Of a DNA stretch of 64,000 bases, positions 18,082 to 27,341 are shown piece by piece. A program made the translations under genes and the position numbers. This DNA is from Paeniglutamicibacter sulfureus (lineage in GTDB: Bacteria; Actinomycetota; Actinomycetes; Actinomycetales; Micrococcaceae), in the NCBI RefSeq assembly GCF_030512175.1, contig NZ_JAULBL010000001.1, positions 806,001-870,000 of the forward strand, written 5' to 3'. How positions within the stretch are numbered: the first letter of the stretch is position 1; each line of letters begins with the position of its first letter. The notes beneath the pieces are model-generated. The model was not told the origin of the DNA. It saw only the letters and a program-made list of their open reading frames with translations, and ran no database searches.

Positions 18082-19314
18082 TTAGTGTGCCCCGGCGCGG
18101 CGCTTGTTCCAGATGTCAAAGGCCACCGCGAGCAGGAGCACCAGCCCCTTGACGACGGACTGCAGGGACTGGTCGATGCCCATCAGCTGCATGCCGTTGC
18201 TCATGACGGCCATGATCAGGCCTCCGGCCATGGCACCGACGACCTTTCCGACGCCACCGGTGACAGCGGCGCCGCCGATGAAGGCCGCCGCGATGGCATC
18301 GAGCTCGAACATGTTCCCGGCACCGGGCTGGGCTCCATTGGTGCGCGAGGAAAAGACGATGCCGGCCACGGCCGAGAGCAGTCCCATGTTGACGAAGATC
18401 CAGAAGTTCACGGCACGGACCTTGACGCCCGAGAGCGAGGCGGCGGCCAGGTTGCCGCCAATGGCGTAGATCTGGCGACCGAAAACGGTGTGCTGCATCA
18501 TCATGGTGTAGGCCATGATCAGGACGGCCAGCATGATCAACACGACCGGCAGTCCGCGCGCCGAGGCCAGCTTCCAGGCGAATGCCATCACGAGCACTCC
18601 CACGGCCAGGATCTTGAGGGCAAACATTGACAGGGGCGGGACCGGCTGGTGGTAGCCCATGCGGGCCTTGCGCGAGCGGTATTGGCTCACGGCGAACCCT
18701 GCGACACCGAGGGCGAAGACGACCAGGGTGAAGACGTCGTATCCGTTTCCGCCGAGCCACCCGTTGATGAATCCGGAGGCGATGACCCCGTATCCTTCGG
18801 GGAATGGTGAAAGCGAGACATTGTCTAGGACGAAGAGGGTCAGGCCCCGGAAGAGGAGCATGCCGGCAAGGGTCACGATGAAGGCCGGAATGCCGACGTA
18901 GGCTACCCAGAAGCCGTGCCAGGCACCGATCAGCAGCCCGGCGGCCAGCGCCGCCAGGACACCTACCCACCAAGGCATCCCGAACTTGATCACCGTGATG
19001 GCCGAGATGGCGCCGGTCAAGGCCACGACGGAGCCGACCGAGAGGTCGATGTGCCCGGCGATGATCACGATGACCATGCCGATGGCCAGGACCAGGATGT
19101 AGGAGTACTGCAGGACGATGTTGGTGATGTTGCCGGCCGACAGTGAAGCCCCGCCGGTGATGAGGGCGAACAGGGCGACCAGTGCCACGAGGGCGACATA
19201 GATCCCGCTGGTGCGCAGGTTGCGGGTCATGGCAAGGCGAACGTCGTCCATGCCGTTTTTTCGGGGAGGCGGTGCAACGGAGCCCATGGGTCCGCGCGGG
19301 GCTGTGACAGTCAT
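18082..19314 (-). CDS. Multiple-sugar ABC transporter permease (GguB/XylH type)
   Basis: A 410-residue membrane permease of the xylose/multiple-sugar importer class with about ten to twelve hydrophobic segments and the family segment [16 protein letters not shown]. It starts with ATG overlapping the ATPase stop by 4 bp (ATGA), so the two are coupled. It is followed by maleylacetate reductase, an unusual neighbour for a sugar permease. Confidence 0.9.
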   Translation of the reverse strand: MTVTAPRGPMGSVAPPPRKNGMDDVRLAMTRNLRTSGIYVALVALVALFALITGGASLSAGNITNIVLQYSYILVLAIGMVIVIIAGHIDLSVGSVVALTGAISAITVIKFGMPWWVGVLAALAAGLLIGAWHGFWVAYVGIPAFIVTLAGMLLFRGLTLFVLDNVSLSPFPEGYGVIASGFINGWLGGNGYDVFTLVVFALGVAGFAVSQYRSRKARMGYHQPVPPLSMFALKILAVGVLVMAFAWKLASARGLPVVLIMLAVLIMAYTMMMQHTVFGRQIYAIGGNLAAASLSGVKVRAVNFWIFVNMGLLSAVAGIVFSSRTNGAQPGAGNMFELDAIAAAFIGGAAVTGGVGKVVGAMAGGLIMAVMSNGMQLMGIDQSLQSVVKGLVLLLAVAFDIWNKRRAGAH

Positions 19315-20849
19315 CCTATTGCTTCCTTTTCTTTGGTCATGAGGGTCATGAGTCTTTCTTCAGTTGCTTCCGCTACCGGGAGTTCGCCGGTGATCCGTCC
19401 ACCGGAGAGCGCATAGATCCGGTCACAGGTGCCCAGCAGTTCCAGTAGGTCCGAGGAAATCACCACGACGGCCTTGCCTGATTCCACGAACTCGTTGATC
19501 AGGGTGTAGATCTCGAACTTCGCGCCCACATCGATCCCCCGGGTGGGTTCATCGATGATCAGCACCTCCGGGCCAGTCAGCAGCCACTTGGACAGGACGA
19601 CTTTCTGCTGGTTGCCGCCCGAGAGCTTCCCGACCACCGATTGGACGTTCGGGGCCTTGATCCGCATCGAATCCATCGAGTGCCTGGCGAGCTTCGCTTC
19701 CAGGTTCGCGTCCACGAATCCCCGCTTGGCCAGCTTGGGCAACGCCGCCCCGGAGATGTTGCGGGCAATCGTATCGAGCAGGTTCAGACCCAGTTGTTTC
19801 CGGTCCTCGGTCACATACGCCAACCCGTGGCCGATCGCCTCGGCCACCGTGCGGGGGGCAACGGGATTGCCGTGCATCAGCGCCTGTCCGGAGATGAAGC
19901 GACCGTAGGAGCGTCCAAAGACGCTCATGGCCATTTCGGTGCGCCCGGCACCCATGAGGCCAGCGATGCCCACGACTTCGCCGGCGCGCACCTGGAAGGA
20001 GGCACCGTCAACCACGAGCCTGTCCTGTTGCGGGTGGCGCACCGTCCAGTCCCGGACCTCCAGCACCACCTCGCCGGGGGTCGGGTTCCGTTCCGGGTAG
20101 AAGGATTCGAGGTCCCGGCCCACCATGCTGCGCACAATGCGGTCCACGTTGACCTCGGGCGCGGCCATGTCCAGTGTTTCGACGGTCTGTCCGTCACGGA
20201 TCACGGTCGTGCGGTTGGCCGTTGCCTCGATCTCGTTGAGCTTGTGCGAAATGATGATCGAGGTGATTCCCCGTTCCTGTAGTGCGCGCACCAGGCCGAG
20301 CAAATGGGCGGAGTCGTTGTCGTTCAGGGCCGCCGTCGGCTCATCCAAGATCAGGAGCTTGACGTCTTTGGCCAGTGCCTTGGCAATTTCCACCAGTTGC
20401 TGCTTGCCGACGCCCAATTGCGCGACCGGGGTCGTTGATTCTTCGTGGAGCCCCACACTCTGGAGCAGCTGCGTGGCCTCGGCATGGGTCCTGTGCCAAT
20501 CGATCAATCCCCCAGTGCGTCGGCGTTCGTTGCCCAGGAAGATGTTTTCGGCAATCGACAGGTGGGGAACCAACGCCAATTCCTGGTGGATGATGACGAT
20601 TCCTGCACGCTCGGAGTCACGGATGCTCGAAAATTCGCAGATTTCGCCCGCGAAGAGGATTTCACCCCCATAGGTACCATGTGGGTAGACGCCGGAGAGC
20701 ACCTTCATGAGCGTCGACTTGCCGGCGCCGTTTTCGCCACAGATGGCGTGTACTTCTCCGCGCTCCGCGGAGAAGGTGACATCCGCCAGTGCCTTGACAC
20801 CGGGAAAACTCTTGGTGATGGAACGCATTTCCAGTATGTAGTCAGGCAC
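19311..20849 (-). CDS. Multiple-sugar ABC transporter ATP-binding protein (GguA/XylG type)
   Basis: A 512-residue ATPase with two nucleotide-binding domains. The first has Walker [10 protein letters not shown], signature-like LGVGKQQ and Walker [11 protein letters not shown]. The second has the degenerate Walker [10 protein letters not shown] and the strong signature [15 protein letters not shown] with [10 protein letters not shown], the usual arrangement for carbohydrate importers of this class. The start is GTG at 20849 with an AGGA ribosome site. The binding-protein gene is 69 bp upstream. Confidence 0.93.
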   Translation of the reverse strand: MPDYILEMRSITKSFPGVKALADVTFSAERGEVHAICGENGAGKSTLMKVLSGVYPHGTYGGEILFAGEICEFSSIRDSERAGIVIIHQELALVPHLSIAENIFLGNERRRTGGLIDWHRTHAEATQLLQSVGLHEESTTPVAQLGVGKQQLVEIAKALAKDVKLLILDEPTAALNDNDSAHLLGLVRALQERGITSIIISHKLNEIEATANRTTVIRDGQTVETLDMAAPEVNVDRIVRSMVGRDLESFYPERNPTPGEVVLEVRDWTVRHPQQDRLVVDGASFQVRAGEVVGIAGLMGAGRTEMAMSVFGRSYGRFISGQALMHGNPVAPRTVAEAIGHGLAYVTEDRKQLGLNLLDTIARNISGAALPKLAKRGFVDANLEAKLARHSMDSMRIKAPNVQSVVGKLSGGNQQKVVLSKWLLTGPEVLIIDEPTRGIDVGAKFEIYTLINEFVESGKAVVVISSDLLELLGTCDRIYALSGGRITGELPVAEATEERLMTLMTKEKEAIG

Positions 20850-20918
20850 GGCGCTGTCCTATCGCTTCTCTATACATGGGGATGGGGTGAGGGATTCCTG
20901 GTGGTCGGCAGGGACCCG

Positions 20919-22070
20919 TTAGAGCTGGCCGGCCTTGATCTGTTTCGTGGTGTAGTAGTCGGAGTCCACCAGGAGCTTCTTGATGTTGTCCTTGAAGACC
21001 ACGTCGATCGGCATGAGGTAGGACGGGACCGCTCCGGCACCGTTGTCATACGATGTCGTGTCGTTGAGCTCGGGCTCCTCGCCATTGAGCAGGGCCTGCG
21101 TCGCTTTCACTGCCTGGGCGGCCAGCAACTTGGTGTTCTTGAAGACCGTCGCGTACTGGACATCGTCGTTGATCAGCTTCACCGATGCGATTTCGGCGTC
21201 CTGGCCCGTGGTGATCGGCATGGGTTGTGTTGCCTTGTCATGCTTCGGTCCGTAGCCGGAGTTGCCCAGCGCCGTAATCGCTCCGCGCGCGACGCTGTCG
21301 TTGGGTGTCAGGACGGCATCAAGTGTTGTTCCGTCGGAGTAGCTGGAGGTGATCAAGTTGTCCATGCGGGACTGGGCTTCCTGCTGCGACCAGTCCTTGG
21401 TCGCGATCTGCGACAGCTTCGTCTGGCCCGACTTGATCACGATCGTGCCGTTGTCGATGTATTTCTGCAGCACGGACATGCCGCCGTCGTAGACGAAGGT
21501 TGCATTGTTGTCATCGAGCGATCCACCGAAGAGTTCGACGTTGAACGGGCCCTTGGCCTTTCCCTCGGACCCGTCCTTGTTCAGGATGCCCAGGCCCGTC
21601 AACAATGCCTTGCCCTGTTCGGCTCCGACCTTGTAGTTGTCAAAGGTGACGTAGAGGTCAACATCCGGGCTGTTCCGGATCAACCGGTCGTAGGAAATGA
21701 TGGGTATCTCGGCATTGACCGCGGCTTGGAGCTGCGGCGCCAGGGCCGTGCCGTCAAGCGGGGCAAGGATCAGCAAATCGGCGCCCCGCGTGATCATCTG
21801 GTCCACTTGCTGCTGTTGCGTGGGAATATCGCCGTTCGCATACTGCAGGTCCACTTGGTAGCCGAGGTCCTCCAGCCCCTTCTGGATGGCACGCCCATCG
21901 GTAATCCACCGCTCCTCGTCCTGGCTGGTCAGGGACACCCCGATGCGGGTGTCGGCCGGGTCCTGGCTCTGCACGTTTGTTGCCGCACCGCCTGCGCCCG
22001 TTCCGCCGCAACTTGAAACCAGCAAGGTTGCGGCCACTGCGGCACCAGCCAGAAAAATTCGTCTTTGCAT
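20919..22070 (-). CDS. Multiple-sugar-binding lipoprotein (ChvE type)
   Basis: A 383-residue solute-binding lipoprotein resembling ChvE-type multiple-monosaccharide binding proteins. The signal peptide MQRRIFLAGAAVAATLLV ends in lipobox SSC. Family segments are RIGVSLTSQDEERW, QVDQMITRGADLLILAPLDG and DAVLTPNDSVARGAI. The ATG at 22070 is preceded by GGGAG at 5 nt, so it is preferred over the slightly longer frame. It is the first gene of the operon that also encodes hydroxyquinol cleavage, and is divergent from the double IclR regulator. The class suggests a polyhydroxylated ligand rather than a free phenol. Confidence 0.9.
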   Translation of the reverse strand: MQRRIFLAGAAVAATLLVSSCGGTGAGGAATNVQSQDPADTRIGVSLTSQDEERWITDGRAIQKGLEDLGYQVDLQYANGDIPTQQQQVDQMITRGADLLILAPLDGTALAPQLQAAVNAEIPIISYDRLIRNSPDVDLYVTFDNYKVGAEQGKALLTGLGILNKDGSEGKAKGPFNVELFGGSLDDNNATFVYDGGMSVLQKYIDNGTIVIKSGQTKLSQIATKDWSQQEAQSRMDNLITSSYSDGTTLDAVLTPNDSVARGAITALGNSGYGPKHDKATQPMPITTGQDAEIASVKLINDDVQYATVFKNTKLLAAQAVKATQALLNGEEPELNDTTSYDNGAGAVPSYLMPIDVVFKDNIKKLLVDSDYYTTKQIKAGQL

Positions 22071-22159
22071 GTCTACTCCCAAAGTTTTAAACGAGCTGCT
22101 TGTCGTGGGTGCGTTGCCGCCAGGATCCTATGAAGACTTATAGTCACTAGTGGCATACA

Positions 22160-22176
22160 CTGGACAACGTGTTCAG
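22160..22176. promoter_or_regulatory. IclR-associated inverted repeat CTGGACA-ACG-TGTTCAG
   Basis: Seven-base arms with a 3-bp spacer and one mismatched pair, in the 252-bp gap between the binding-protein gene and the IclR gene. The same element, TTGGACA-CAC-TGTCCAA, is at 23960-23976 before the oxidoreductase operon. It probably coordinates both divergent units. The rest of the gap shows no gene. Confidence 0.55.
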
Positions 22177-22322
22177 ACAGTATCACATGATCTGGATCAC
22201 TGCGAGGGCTGTCGACGGAGAGCGTTGCCGGAATTTTCCCTTTCGAGAGGATCAGGCAAAATTGGACTCATCGGCTCCGCAGGAATGGGTAAGTCGTGAA
22301 GAGACAAGTCAAGGAGCAATAG

Positions 22323-23933
22323 ATGAAACCCGCAGCGAACATGATTCAGCTGGTCATGAAGGCGACGCAGGTGGTCGATGAAATCTCCAACCTCGGACCA
22401 TCGACATCGGCCGAACTGGCCAAGGCCGTGGATGAGCCCCGCCCCTCGGTCTATCGCATTGTTTCCGCCCTTGAGCAGGCGGGCCTGGTAAGGCGCTCCG
22501 AGGACGGACCGGTGGAACTCGGGACACGGATCCTGCATCTCGGGGAGGCCGCTGCAGATGCGCTGATGGACCGGGAAATCCTGGCCGGACAGCTCAACGC
22601 CGTCCAGCGCCAGCTCGGACTCACGGCATCCTTTTGGATCCCGCGCAAGGAGACCGCGGTATGCCTGGAGCAGGTCGACGCCACCGATGTCGACCTCTAC
22701 GGACTCTCCTCCGGACGCATCCTTCCCCTCTATGCGGGGGCGGCATCCCATGTGCTCCTGGCCTTCCAGCCCGAGGAAGTCCTAGACAGCGTGCTGGGCG
22801 CCGCGCCCTACCAACCCTTGTCGTCACGAACCCCGCTTGAGGCCGAAACGCTGCGGAAGCACGTGGAGGAAACCAGACGCCAAGGGTGGCGCCTGGAGGT
22901 CAATGAGGTCGTTGACGGGATTGCCGCCATCAGCTTCCCGGTGCTGAATCCCGATGGCACGGTGTTCGGTTCGCTCACGGCCGCCGGCCTGGTGGACCAG
23001 GTCCTCTCCCTGCAGGGCCAGGCCCGGGACGTGATCGCCCGGGCCGCGCAAACCCTGACCGAATCCATGCGCGACTTCGCGCCCCAACCCACTCTGCGCG
23101 TCCTGAGCACCACCCCCTCCAACAGCACATCGATCATCGCCAAGGCCAATGCGCTCATGGAGGCCCTGGCCAACGAGCGCGTCTGCACCTCCGCCCGACT
23201 GACCGAACTGCTCGACGAGCCGGTAAGTTCGGTCTATCGCATGCTTGCCACCCTCGGCGAAGCCGGCTGGGTCGAACAACTGGGGCCCCGCGGCGCCTTC
23301 CGGATCGGCAGCAAGCTCATCTCGCTGTCCGGCAAATTGCTCAACGATCTTGACCTGCGCCGCGCGGCGGTCCCGGTCCTTCGCTCGATCCATGAGGCCA
23401 CGGGCGAAACGGCCTTCATGTGCATCCGGCGCAACACCCGGGCCGTCTGCATCGAGCGCATCGACGGCAAGCGCGTGAACAGCCGCTTGCTGGCGCTGGG
23501 CGGCTCGCTTCCCCTGCATACCGGAGCGGCTCCCCGCGCCCTCTTGGCCTTCGAGGATCGACAGGCCTGGGAAAGCTACTTCGCCATCGTTTCGCAGAAC
23601 AACGACGTCCAATTCGATGTGCGCTCCCGGACGAAGTTCTACGCGGACCTCGAGGCGATTCGCTCTGCGGGGTACGCCATGAGCGACGACGAGCTGACCC
23701 CGGGCATTGCTGCCATCGGTGCCCCGATCTTTGACCACAAGGGCCACGTGGTCGCATCCCTGTCCGTTAGCGGCCTGCGCGAGGGCATCCTGGCGGAACC
23801 GGAAGGCGCCCAGAGCGTGATCGAGGTTGCCAGGGACGGTGCCCGCAGGCTCTCGGAGTATCTGGGTGCCCCGACCTCTGCGCTCGGCCATGAGCCTTCA
23901 CTGGTTGGCCAGCCTGTCCATTCCGTGACTTGA
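22323..23933 (+). CDS. Double-length tandem IclR-family regulator
   Basis: A 536-residue protein, about twice the usual ~250 residues of IclR regulators. It contains two complete copies of the family fold in one frame. Copy one (about 1-258) has a winged helix (TSAELAKAVDEPRPSVYRIVSALEQAGLV) and an effector domain (LPLYAGAASHVLLAF, VDGIAAISFPV). Copy two (about 270-520) has SARLTELLDEPVSSVYRMLATL, then LPLHTGAAPRALLAF and TPGIAAIGAPIF. An AAGGAG site lies 7 nt before the ATG. IclR proteins bind DNA as dimers or tetramers and often control aromatic catabolism; a built-in dimer would suit the paired TGGACA repeats in the two adjacent promoters. Confidence 0.9.
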   Translation: MKPAANMIQLVMKATQVVDEISNLGPSTSAELAKAVDEPRPSVYRIVSALEQAGLVRRSEDGPVELGTRILHLGEAAADALMDREILAGQLNAVQRQLGLTASFWIPRKETAVCLEQVDATDVDLYGLSSGRILPLYAGAASHVLLAFQPEEVLDSVLGAAPYQPLSSRTPLEAETLRKHVEETRRQGWRLEVNEVVDGIAAISFPVLNPDGTVFGSLTAAGLVDQVLSLQGQARDVIARAAQTLTESMRDFAPQPTLRVLSTTPSNSTSIIAKANALMEALANERVCTSARLTELLDEPVSSVYRMLATLGEAGWVEQLGPRGAFRIGSKLISLSGKLLNDLDLRRAAVPVLRSIHEATGETAFMCIRRNTRAVCIERIDGKRVNSRLLALGGSLPLHTGAAPRALLAFEDRQAWESYFAIVSQNNDVQFDVRSRTKFYADLEAIRSAGYAMSDDELTPGIAAIGAPIFDHKGHVVASLSVSGLREGILAEPEGAQSVIEVARDGARRLSEYLGAPTSALGHEPSLVGQPVHSVT

Positions 23934-23959
23934 CCCTCGCTCATGTGACGTGCAATACT

Positions 23960-23976
23960 TTGGACACACTGTCCAA
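23960..23976. promoter_or_regulatory. Perfect inverted repeat TTGGACA-CAC-TGTCCAA
   Basis: Perfect 7-bp arms with a 3-bp spacer, 26 bp after the IclR stop and 115 bp before the start of the oxidoreductase at 24092. It is the same element as at 22160-22176 and the best candidate binding site of the tandem IclR protein. Confidence 0.65.
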
Positions 23977-24091
23977 TAGATGCGACTAGGTCGGAGTATT
24001 CAACCTGGTTTCCGCATGGCCATGACCCACCAGGACCCGAGCCCCTTCGCAGAACGAAGCGGCTCGGGAAACAGCTACAGGAGAAAACTCG

Positions 24092-25192
24092 ATGAAACCT
24101 ATCGTTGTGGGACTACTGGGAATCACCCACCCGCACGCATCTGCCCGGGTCAGGGCATTGCGTGAAATTGAGAACGTGGAAGTGGTTGCCGCCGCCGACA
24201 CGGATCCACGGTTGGGCTACTTCGCCGAGAAATACGATGTCGAGCTTCGGGACATCGACGGGGTGCTCGACGACGAGCGCATCAACGCCGTCATGATCCA
24301 TTCCAAGAGCAAGGACATGGTCCCCCACGCCCTTCGCGCCCTGGCGGCCGGCAAGTCCGTGGTCGTTGAAAAGCCCGGCGGCGGAACGGTCGAGGACCTC
24401 CTGCAGCTGGCCGAAGCCGAACGAGGGGTCCCCTCGACCCAGGTGGTCCAGGTGGGCTACAACGTGCGCCTCGCCGAATCGATCACCCGGGCAAAGCAAC
24501 TGATCGATGACGGCGCCATCGGCGAGGTCGTCACAGTTTCGGCGCGTGGCGCGGCCATGGTAGGCGAGCATACCACCGAGCACCTGAACCAGCCGGCCGA
24601 CATGGGCGGGGTCCTATGGATCCTGGGTTGCCACATGCTCGATTCGCTGGTCCACATGTTCGGCGCACCGGAGTCCGTCAACGCCCGCGTACACAAGTCC
24701 ACGCGCCTCTCGGATGAAAAAAGCCGGGAAGATTCCGCATCGGTGCTGCTGAACTACCCCGACATGTCCGCCACTTTCAGCTTCGATGGCCACGACAAAC
24801 TCGAATGGTTCGAGAGCTCCCGCATTTTCGTCTACGGAACGCGAGGAATGCTCGAAATCGGCATTCTTCCCCAGCGTTTGCGCGTTTACCTGGACGAGCC
24901 CGCCGCAGGGCTGGCTGCAGGCTGGACCGAGTGGACGGAAAGCCATTTCACCCCGCCCTTCGCGCGGACCGAAAGCAACAAGTTCTCCGAACTTCCGGAG
25001 CTGGAGAACATCAGCAATTTCCGCACCGAGATGCGTGGCTGGGTCAACAGCATGCGCACCGGTGCACCGAATGTCGCCCCGGTATCCGATGCCCTGAGCG
25101 TGGCCCGCATCGTTGATGCCTGCTACCGCTCGAGCAACAACAACGGCGGCATGGCCAACATCGTCGAACCAACACTTATCGAGGTGCCATGA
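24092..25192 (+). CDS. Gfo/Idh/MocA oxidoreductase with atypical cofactor loop
   Basis: A 366-residue member of the Gfo/Idh/MocA family. The catalytic Lys lies in E93-K94-P95, followed by a GGGT stretch. The usual GxGxxG loop is replaced by GLLGITHPHA (7-16), so cofactor binding may differ from its paralogues. GCHMLDSLVHMFG near 188-200 gives the conserved His and Asp. ACAGGAGAAAACTCG precedes the ATG. The downstream TIM barrel start overlaps its stop, so they are translated together. It likely oxidises or reduces a polyol or keto-polyol imported by the divergent ABC system. Confidence 0.82.
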   Translation: MKPIVVGLLGITHPHASARVRALREIENVEVVAAADTDPRLGYFAEKYDVELRDIDGVLDDERINAVMIHSKSKDMVPHALRALAAGKSVVVEKPGGGTVEDLLQLAEAERGVPSTQVVQVGYNVRLAESITRAKQLIDDGAIGEVVTVSARGAAMVGEHTTEHLNQPADMGGVLWILGCHMLDSLVHMFGAPESVNARVHKSTRLSDEKSREDSASVLLNYPDMSATFSFDGHDKLEWFESSRIFVYGTRGMLEIGILPQRLRVYLDEPAAGLAAGWTEWTESHFTPPFARTESNKFSELPELENISNFRTEMRGWVNSMRTGAPNVAPVSDALSVARIVDACYRSSNNNGGMANIVEPTLIEVP

Positions 25193-26070
25193 GCATGCAG
25201 AACAACGAATCCATGAATCCGAACCCGCAGCTGATTGCCACGTGTTGGACCAGCGCCGGGGATGCCGCGCCGCTGGGCCCCACCGAATGCAGCCCGCTGG
25301 CCATTTCTGACCGCATCGCCGCCATTGCAGAAACCGGCTGGGCCGGCATCGGCCTGGTCCATGACGACCTGCTGGCGGCCCGCGACACCATCGGTTATGA
25401 GGAGCTTGGGCGGCAGATCAAGACCGCCGGCCTCGGCATCGTCGAGGTTGAGTTCATCAACGGATGGTGGACCACCGGTGCCGAACGCAAGGCCGCGGAC
25501 AAGGTCCAAGCCGAACTTTTCGAAGCAGCGATCCTGCTGGGCGCCAGGCACATCAAAGTGGGGGCCGGCAACGCCGACGAACCGCTGCCCCTCGAATTGA
25601 TGACCAGCGCATTCTCCGATCTTGCGGATCAGGCGGCCGAGGCCGGCATCCGCCTGGCCCTGGAAGCGACCCCCTTCTCCAACCTGCGCACCACCGCCGA
25701 GGCCATCCAGGTGGTGGACAAGTCCAACAGCGCCTCCGGCGGGCTGATGATCGACATCTGGCACACCGCCAAGTCGGGACTGTCCCACGAAGAACTGTGG
25801 GACATGGTTCCCATGGACCGCGTGTTTGCGGTGGAAATCGACGATGGTTTCCACACCACCGTTGGAACCCTGTTCGAGGACACCATCAACAACCGCGCAT
25901 ACTGCGGCAAGGGCGATTTCGATCCCGCAACCTTCGTCAGGCTGGCCATCGAGGGCGGCTACCAGGGGCCGTGGGGCGTGGAGATCATCTCCCGCGAGCA
26001 CCGGGAAACCCCCATGCGCGAAGGGCTCCAGCGGGCCTTCGACACAGCAATCGCCGCATTCCCCGCCTAG
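25189..26070 (+). CDS. Xylose-isomerase-like TIM barrel (sugar isomerase / dehydratase family)
   Basis: A 293-residue TIM-barrel protein of the family that holds inosose dehydratases, hydroxypyruvate isomerases and epimerases. Segments such as IKVGAGN, RLALEATPFSN, LMIDIWHTAKSG, VFAVEIDDG and WGVEIISREHR carry the Glu, Asp, His and Glu expected for a divalent-metal site. Its ATG overlaps the upstream dehydrogenase stop, and another dehydrogenase follows 89 bp later. A dehydrogenase - TIM - dehydrogenase set is typical of oxidation followed by elimination or hydration. The reaction is not identifiable from sequence alone. Confidence 0.8.
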   Translation: MSMQNNESMNPNPQLIATCWTSAGDAAPLGPTECSPLAISDRIAAIAETGWAGIGLVHDDLLAARDTIGYEELGRQIKTAGLGIVEVEFINGWWTTGAERKAADKVQAELFEAAILLGARHIKVGAGNADEPLPLELMTSAFSDLADQAAEAGIRLALEATPFSNLRTTAEAIQVVDKSNSASGGLMIDIWHTAKSGLSHEELWDMVPMDRVFAVEIDDGFHTTVGTLFEDTINNRAYCGKGDFDPATFVRLAIEGGYQGPWGVEIISREHRETPMREGLQRAFDTAIAAFPA

Positions 26071-26159
26071 CCACCACCGCCACCCGGGTGCACCGGGGTC
26101 CCTCTTCGCCACCCGACGAACCCAGGATCACGCTTCACCGTCCCTGAAAGGACCACAAC

Positions 26160-27176
26160 ATGACTTCACCACGCCCCCTGCGCATGGCACTTTTCGGCTC
26201 CGGCCGCATTGGACAGGTCCACGCCCGCAACCTTGCAGCCCACCCTGACATCGAGCTGGTACTGATTGCCGATCCGTTCATTGACGCCGCCCGCAAGCTT
26301 GCGGAACAGACCGGAGCACGCGCCGTGCAGGACCCGGATGAGGTGTTTGCCGAGCCCGGCCTGGACGCCGTGATCATCGGCTCGCCGACAAGCACCCACG
26401 TCGACCTGATCACCCGCGCAGCGGCCCACGGGCTCGCCGTCCTGTGCGAAAAGCCCATCGACCTGGATCTGGCCACCGTCATGGAATGCCGCGACAAGCT
26501 GAAAGACACCACGGTGCCCATCATGCTCGGCTTCAACCGCCGGTTCGATCCGAGCTTCGCTTCCATCAATTCCCGCGTCGCCGCCGGAGAGATCGGGTCG
26601 TTGGAACAGGTCACCATCATCAGCCGCGACCCGGCCCCGGCACCGCGCGACTACATCGAAACCTCGGGCGGAATCTTCCGTGACATGACCATCCACGACC
26701 TGGACATGGCACGCTTCTTCGTTGAGGACATCGTCGAGGTCACGGCGGTGGGCTCCAACCAGTTCAGCAGCGACATCGAGGAGCTCGGGGACTACGATTC
26801 CGCCGTGGTCACGCTGCGCGGCAGCCGGGGCGAGCTCATCACGATCACCAACTCGCGTCACTGCGCTTACGGATACGATCAGCGGCTGGAGGCCTTCGGA
26901 TCCGAGGGCATGCTTGAAGCCAAGAACATCACCCCGACCACGGTCCGCAAGTACGGCGCGTCCGGCACCGCCGAGGGCGAGGCCTTCATGCCGTTCTTCC
27001 TGGAGCGCTATGCCCAGGCCTACAAGGCGGAACTGGATGCCTTCGCCATGGCAATCCGTTCGGGGACGCCTTGCTCCCCAAGCTTCGAGGACGGGGTCGC
27101 CGCGCTGGTGCTGGCCGATGCGGCCCTCGAATCCGCGCGCACCGGCAAGACGGTGAAGCTCAAGCCCATCGCTTAG
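26160..27176 (+). CDS. Gfo/Idh/MocA oxidoreductase, IolG-like
   Basis: A 338-residue dehydrogenase close in pattern to inositol 2-dehydrogenases: GSGRIG at 13-18, E97-K98-P99, GFNRRFDPSF near 122 and RDMTIHDLDMARFF near 178-190 with the catalytic Asp/His. GAAAGGACC precedes the ATG. It is the last gene of the IclR-linked plus-strand unit and is followed by a very strong terminator. An IolG-type enzyme here suggests that the substrate of the whole regulon is cyclitol-like. Confidence 0.86.
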   Translation: MTSPRPLRMALFGSGRIGQVHARNLAAHPDIELVLIADPFIDAARKLAEQTGARAVQDPDEVFAEPGLDAVIIGSPTSTHVDLITRAAAHGLAVLCEKPIDLDLATVMECRDKLKDTTVPIMLGFNRRFDPSFASINSRVAAGEIGSLEQVTIISRDPAPAPRDYIETSGGIFRDMTIHDLDMARFFVEDIVEVTAVGSNQFSSDIEELGDYDSAVVTLRGSRGELITITNSRHCAYGYDQRLEAFGSEGMLEAKNITPTTVRKYGASGTAEGEAFMPFFLERYAQAYKAELDAFAMAIRSGTPCSPSFEDGVAALVLADAALESARTGKTVKLKPIA

Positions 27177-27199
27177 CAGTTTGGTGAACTGCCCATCGG

Positions 27200-27253
27200 C
27201 CACATGCCACGTGCGTGGTTTCCCGGTAGGGGAACCACGCACGTGGCATGTGG
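27200..27253. terminator. Long-stem bidirectional terminator
   Basis: An almost perfect 25-bp inverted repeat (CCACATGCCACGTGCGTGG... and its complement, one mismatch) with a short loop, 23 bp after the oxidoreductase stop. It separates two converging units, the IclR-linked operon and the IolG paralogue at 27342. Confidence 0.8.
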
Positions 27254-27341
27254 TTTCACACCGGTATGGCCGGCGGGTTCGGCGACGCCTGGTGAGGGTG
27301 CGTCGTGGTCCGCCACCCACATGAGGACAACACCGGCCCGC

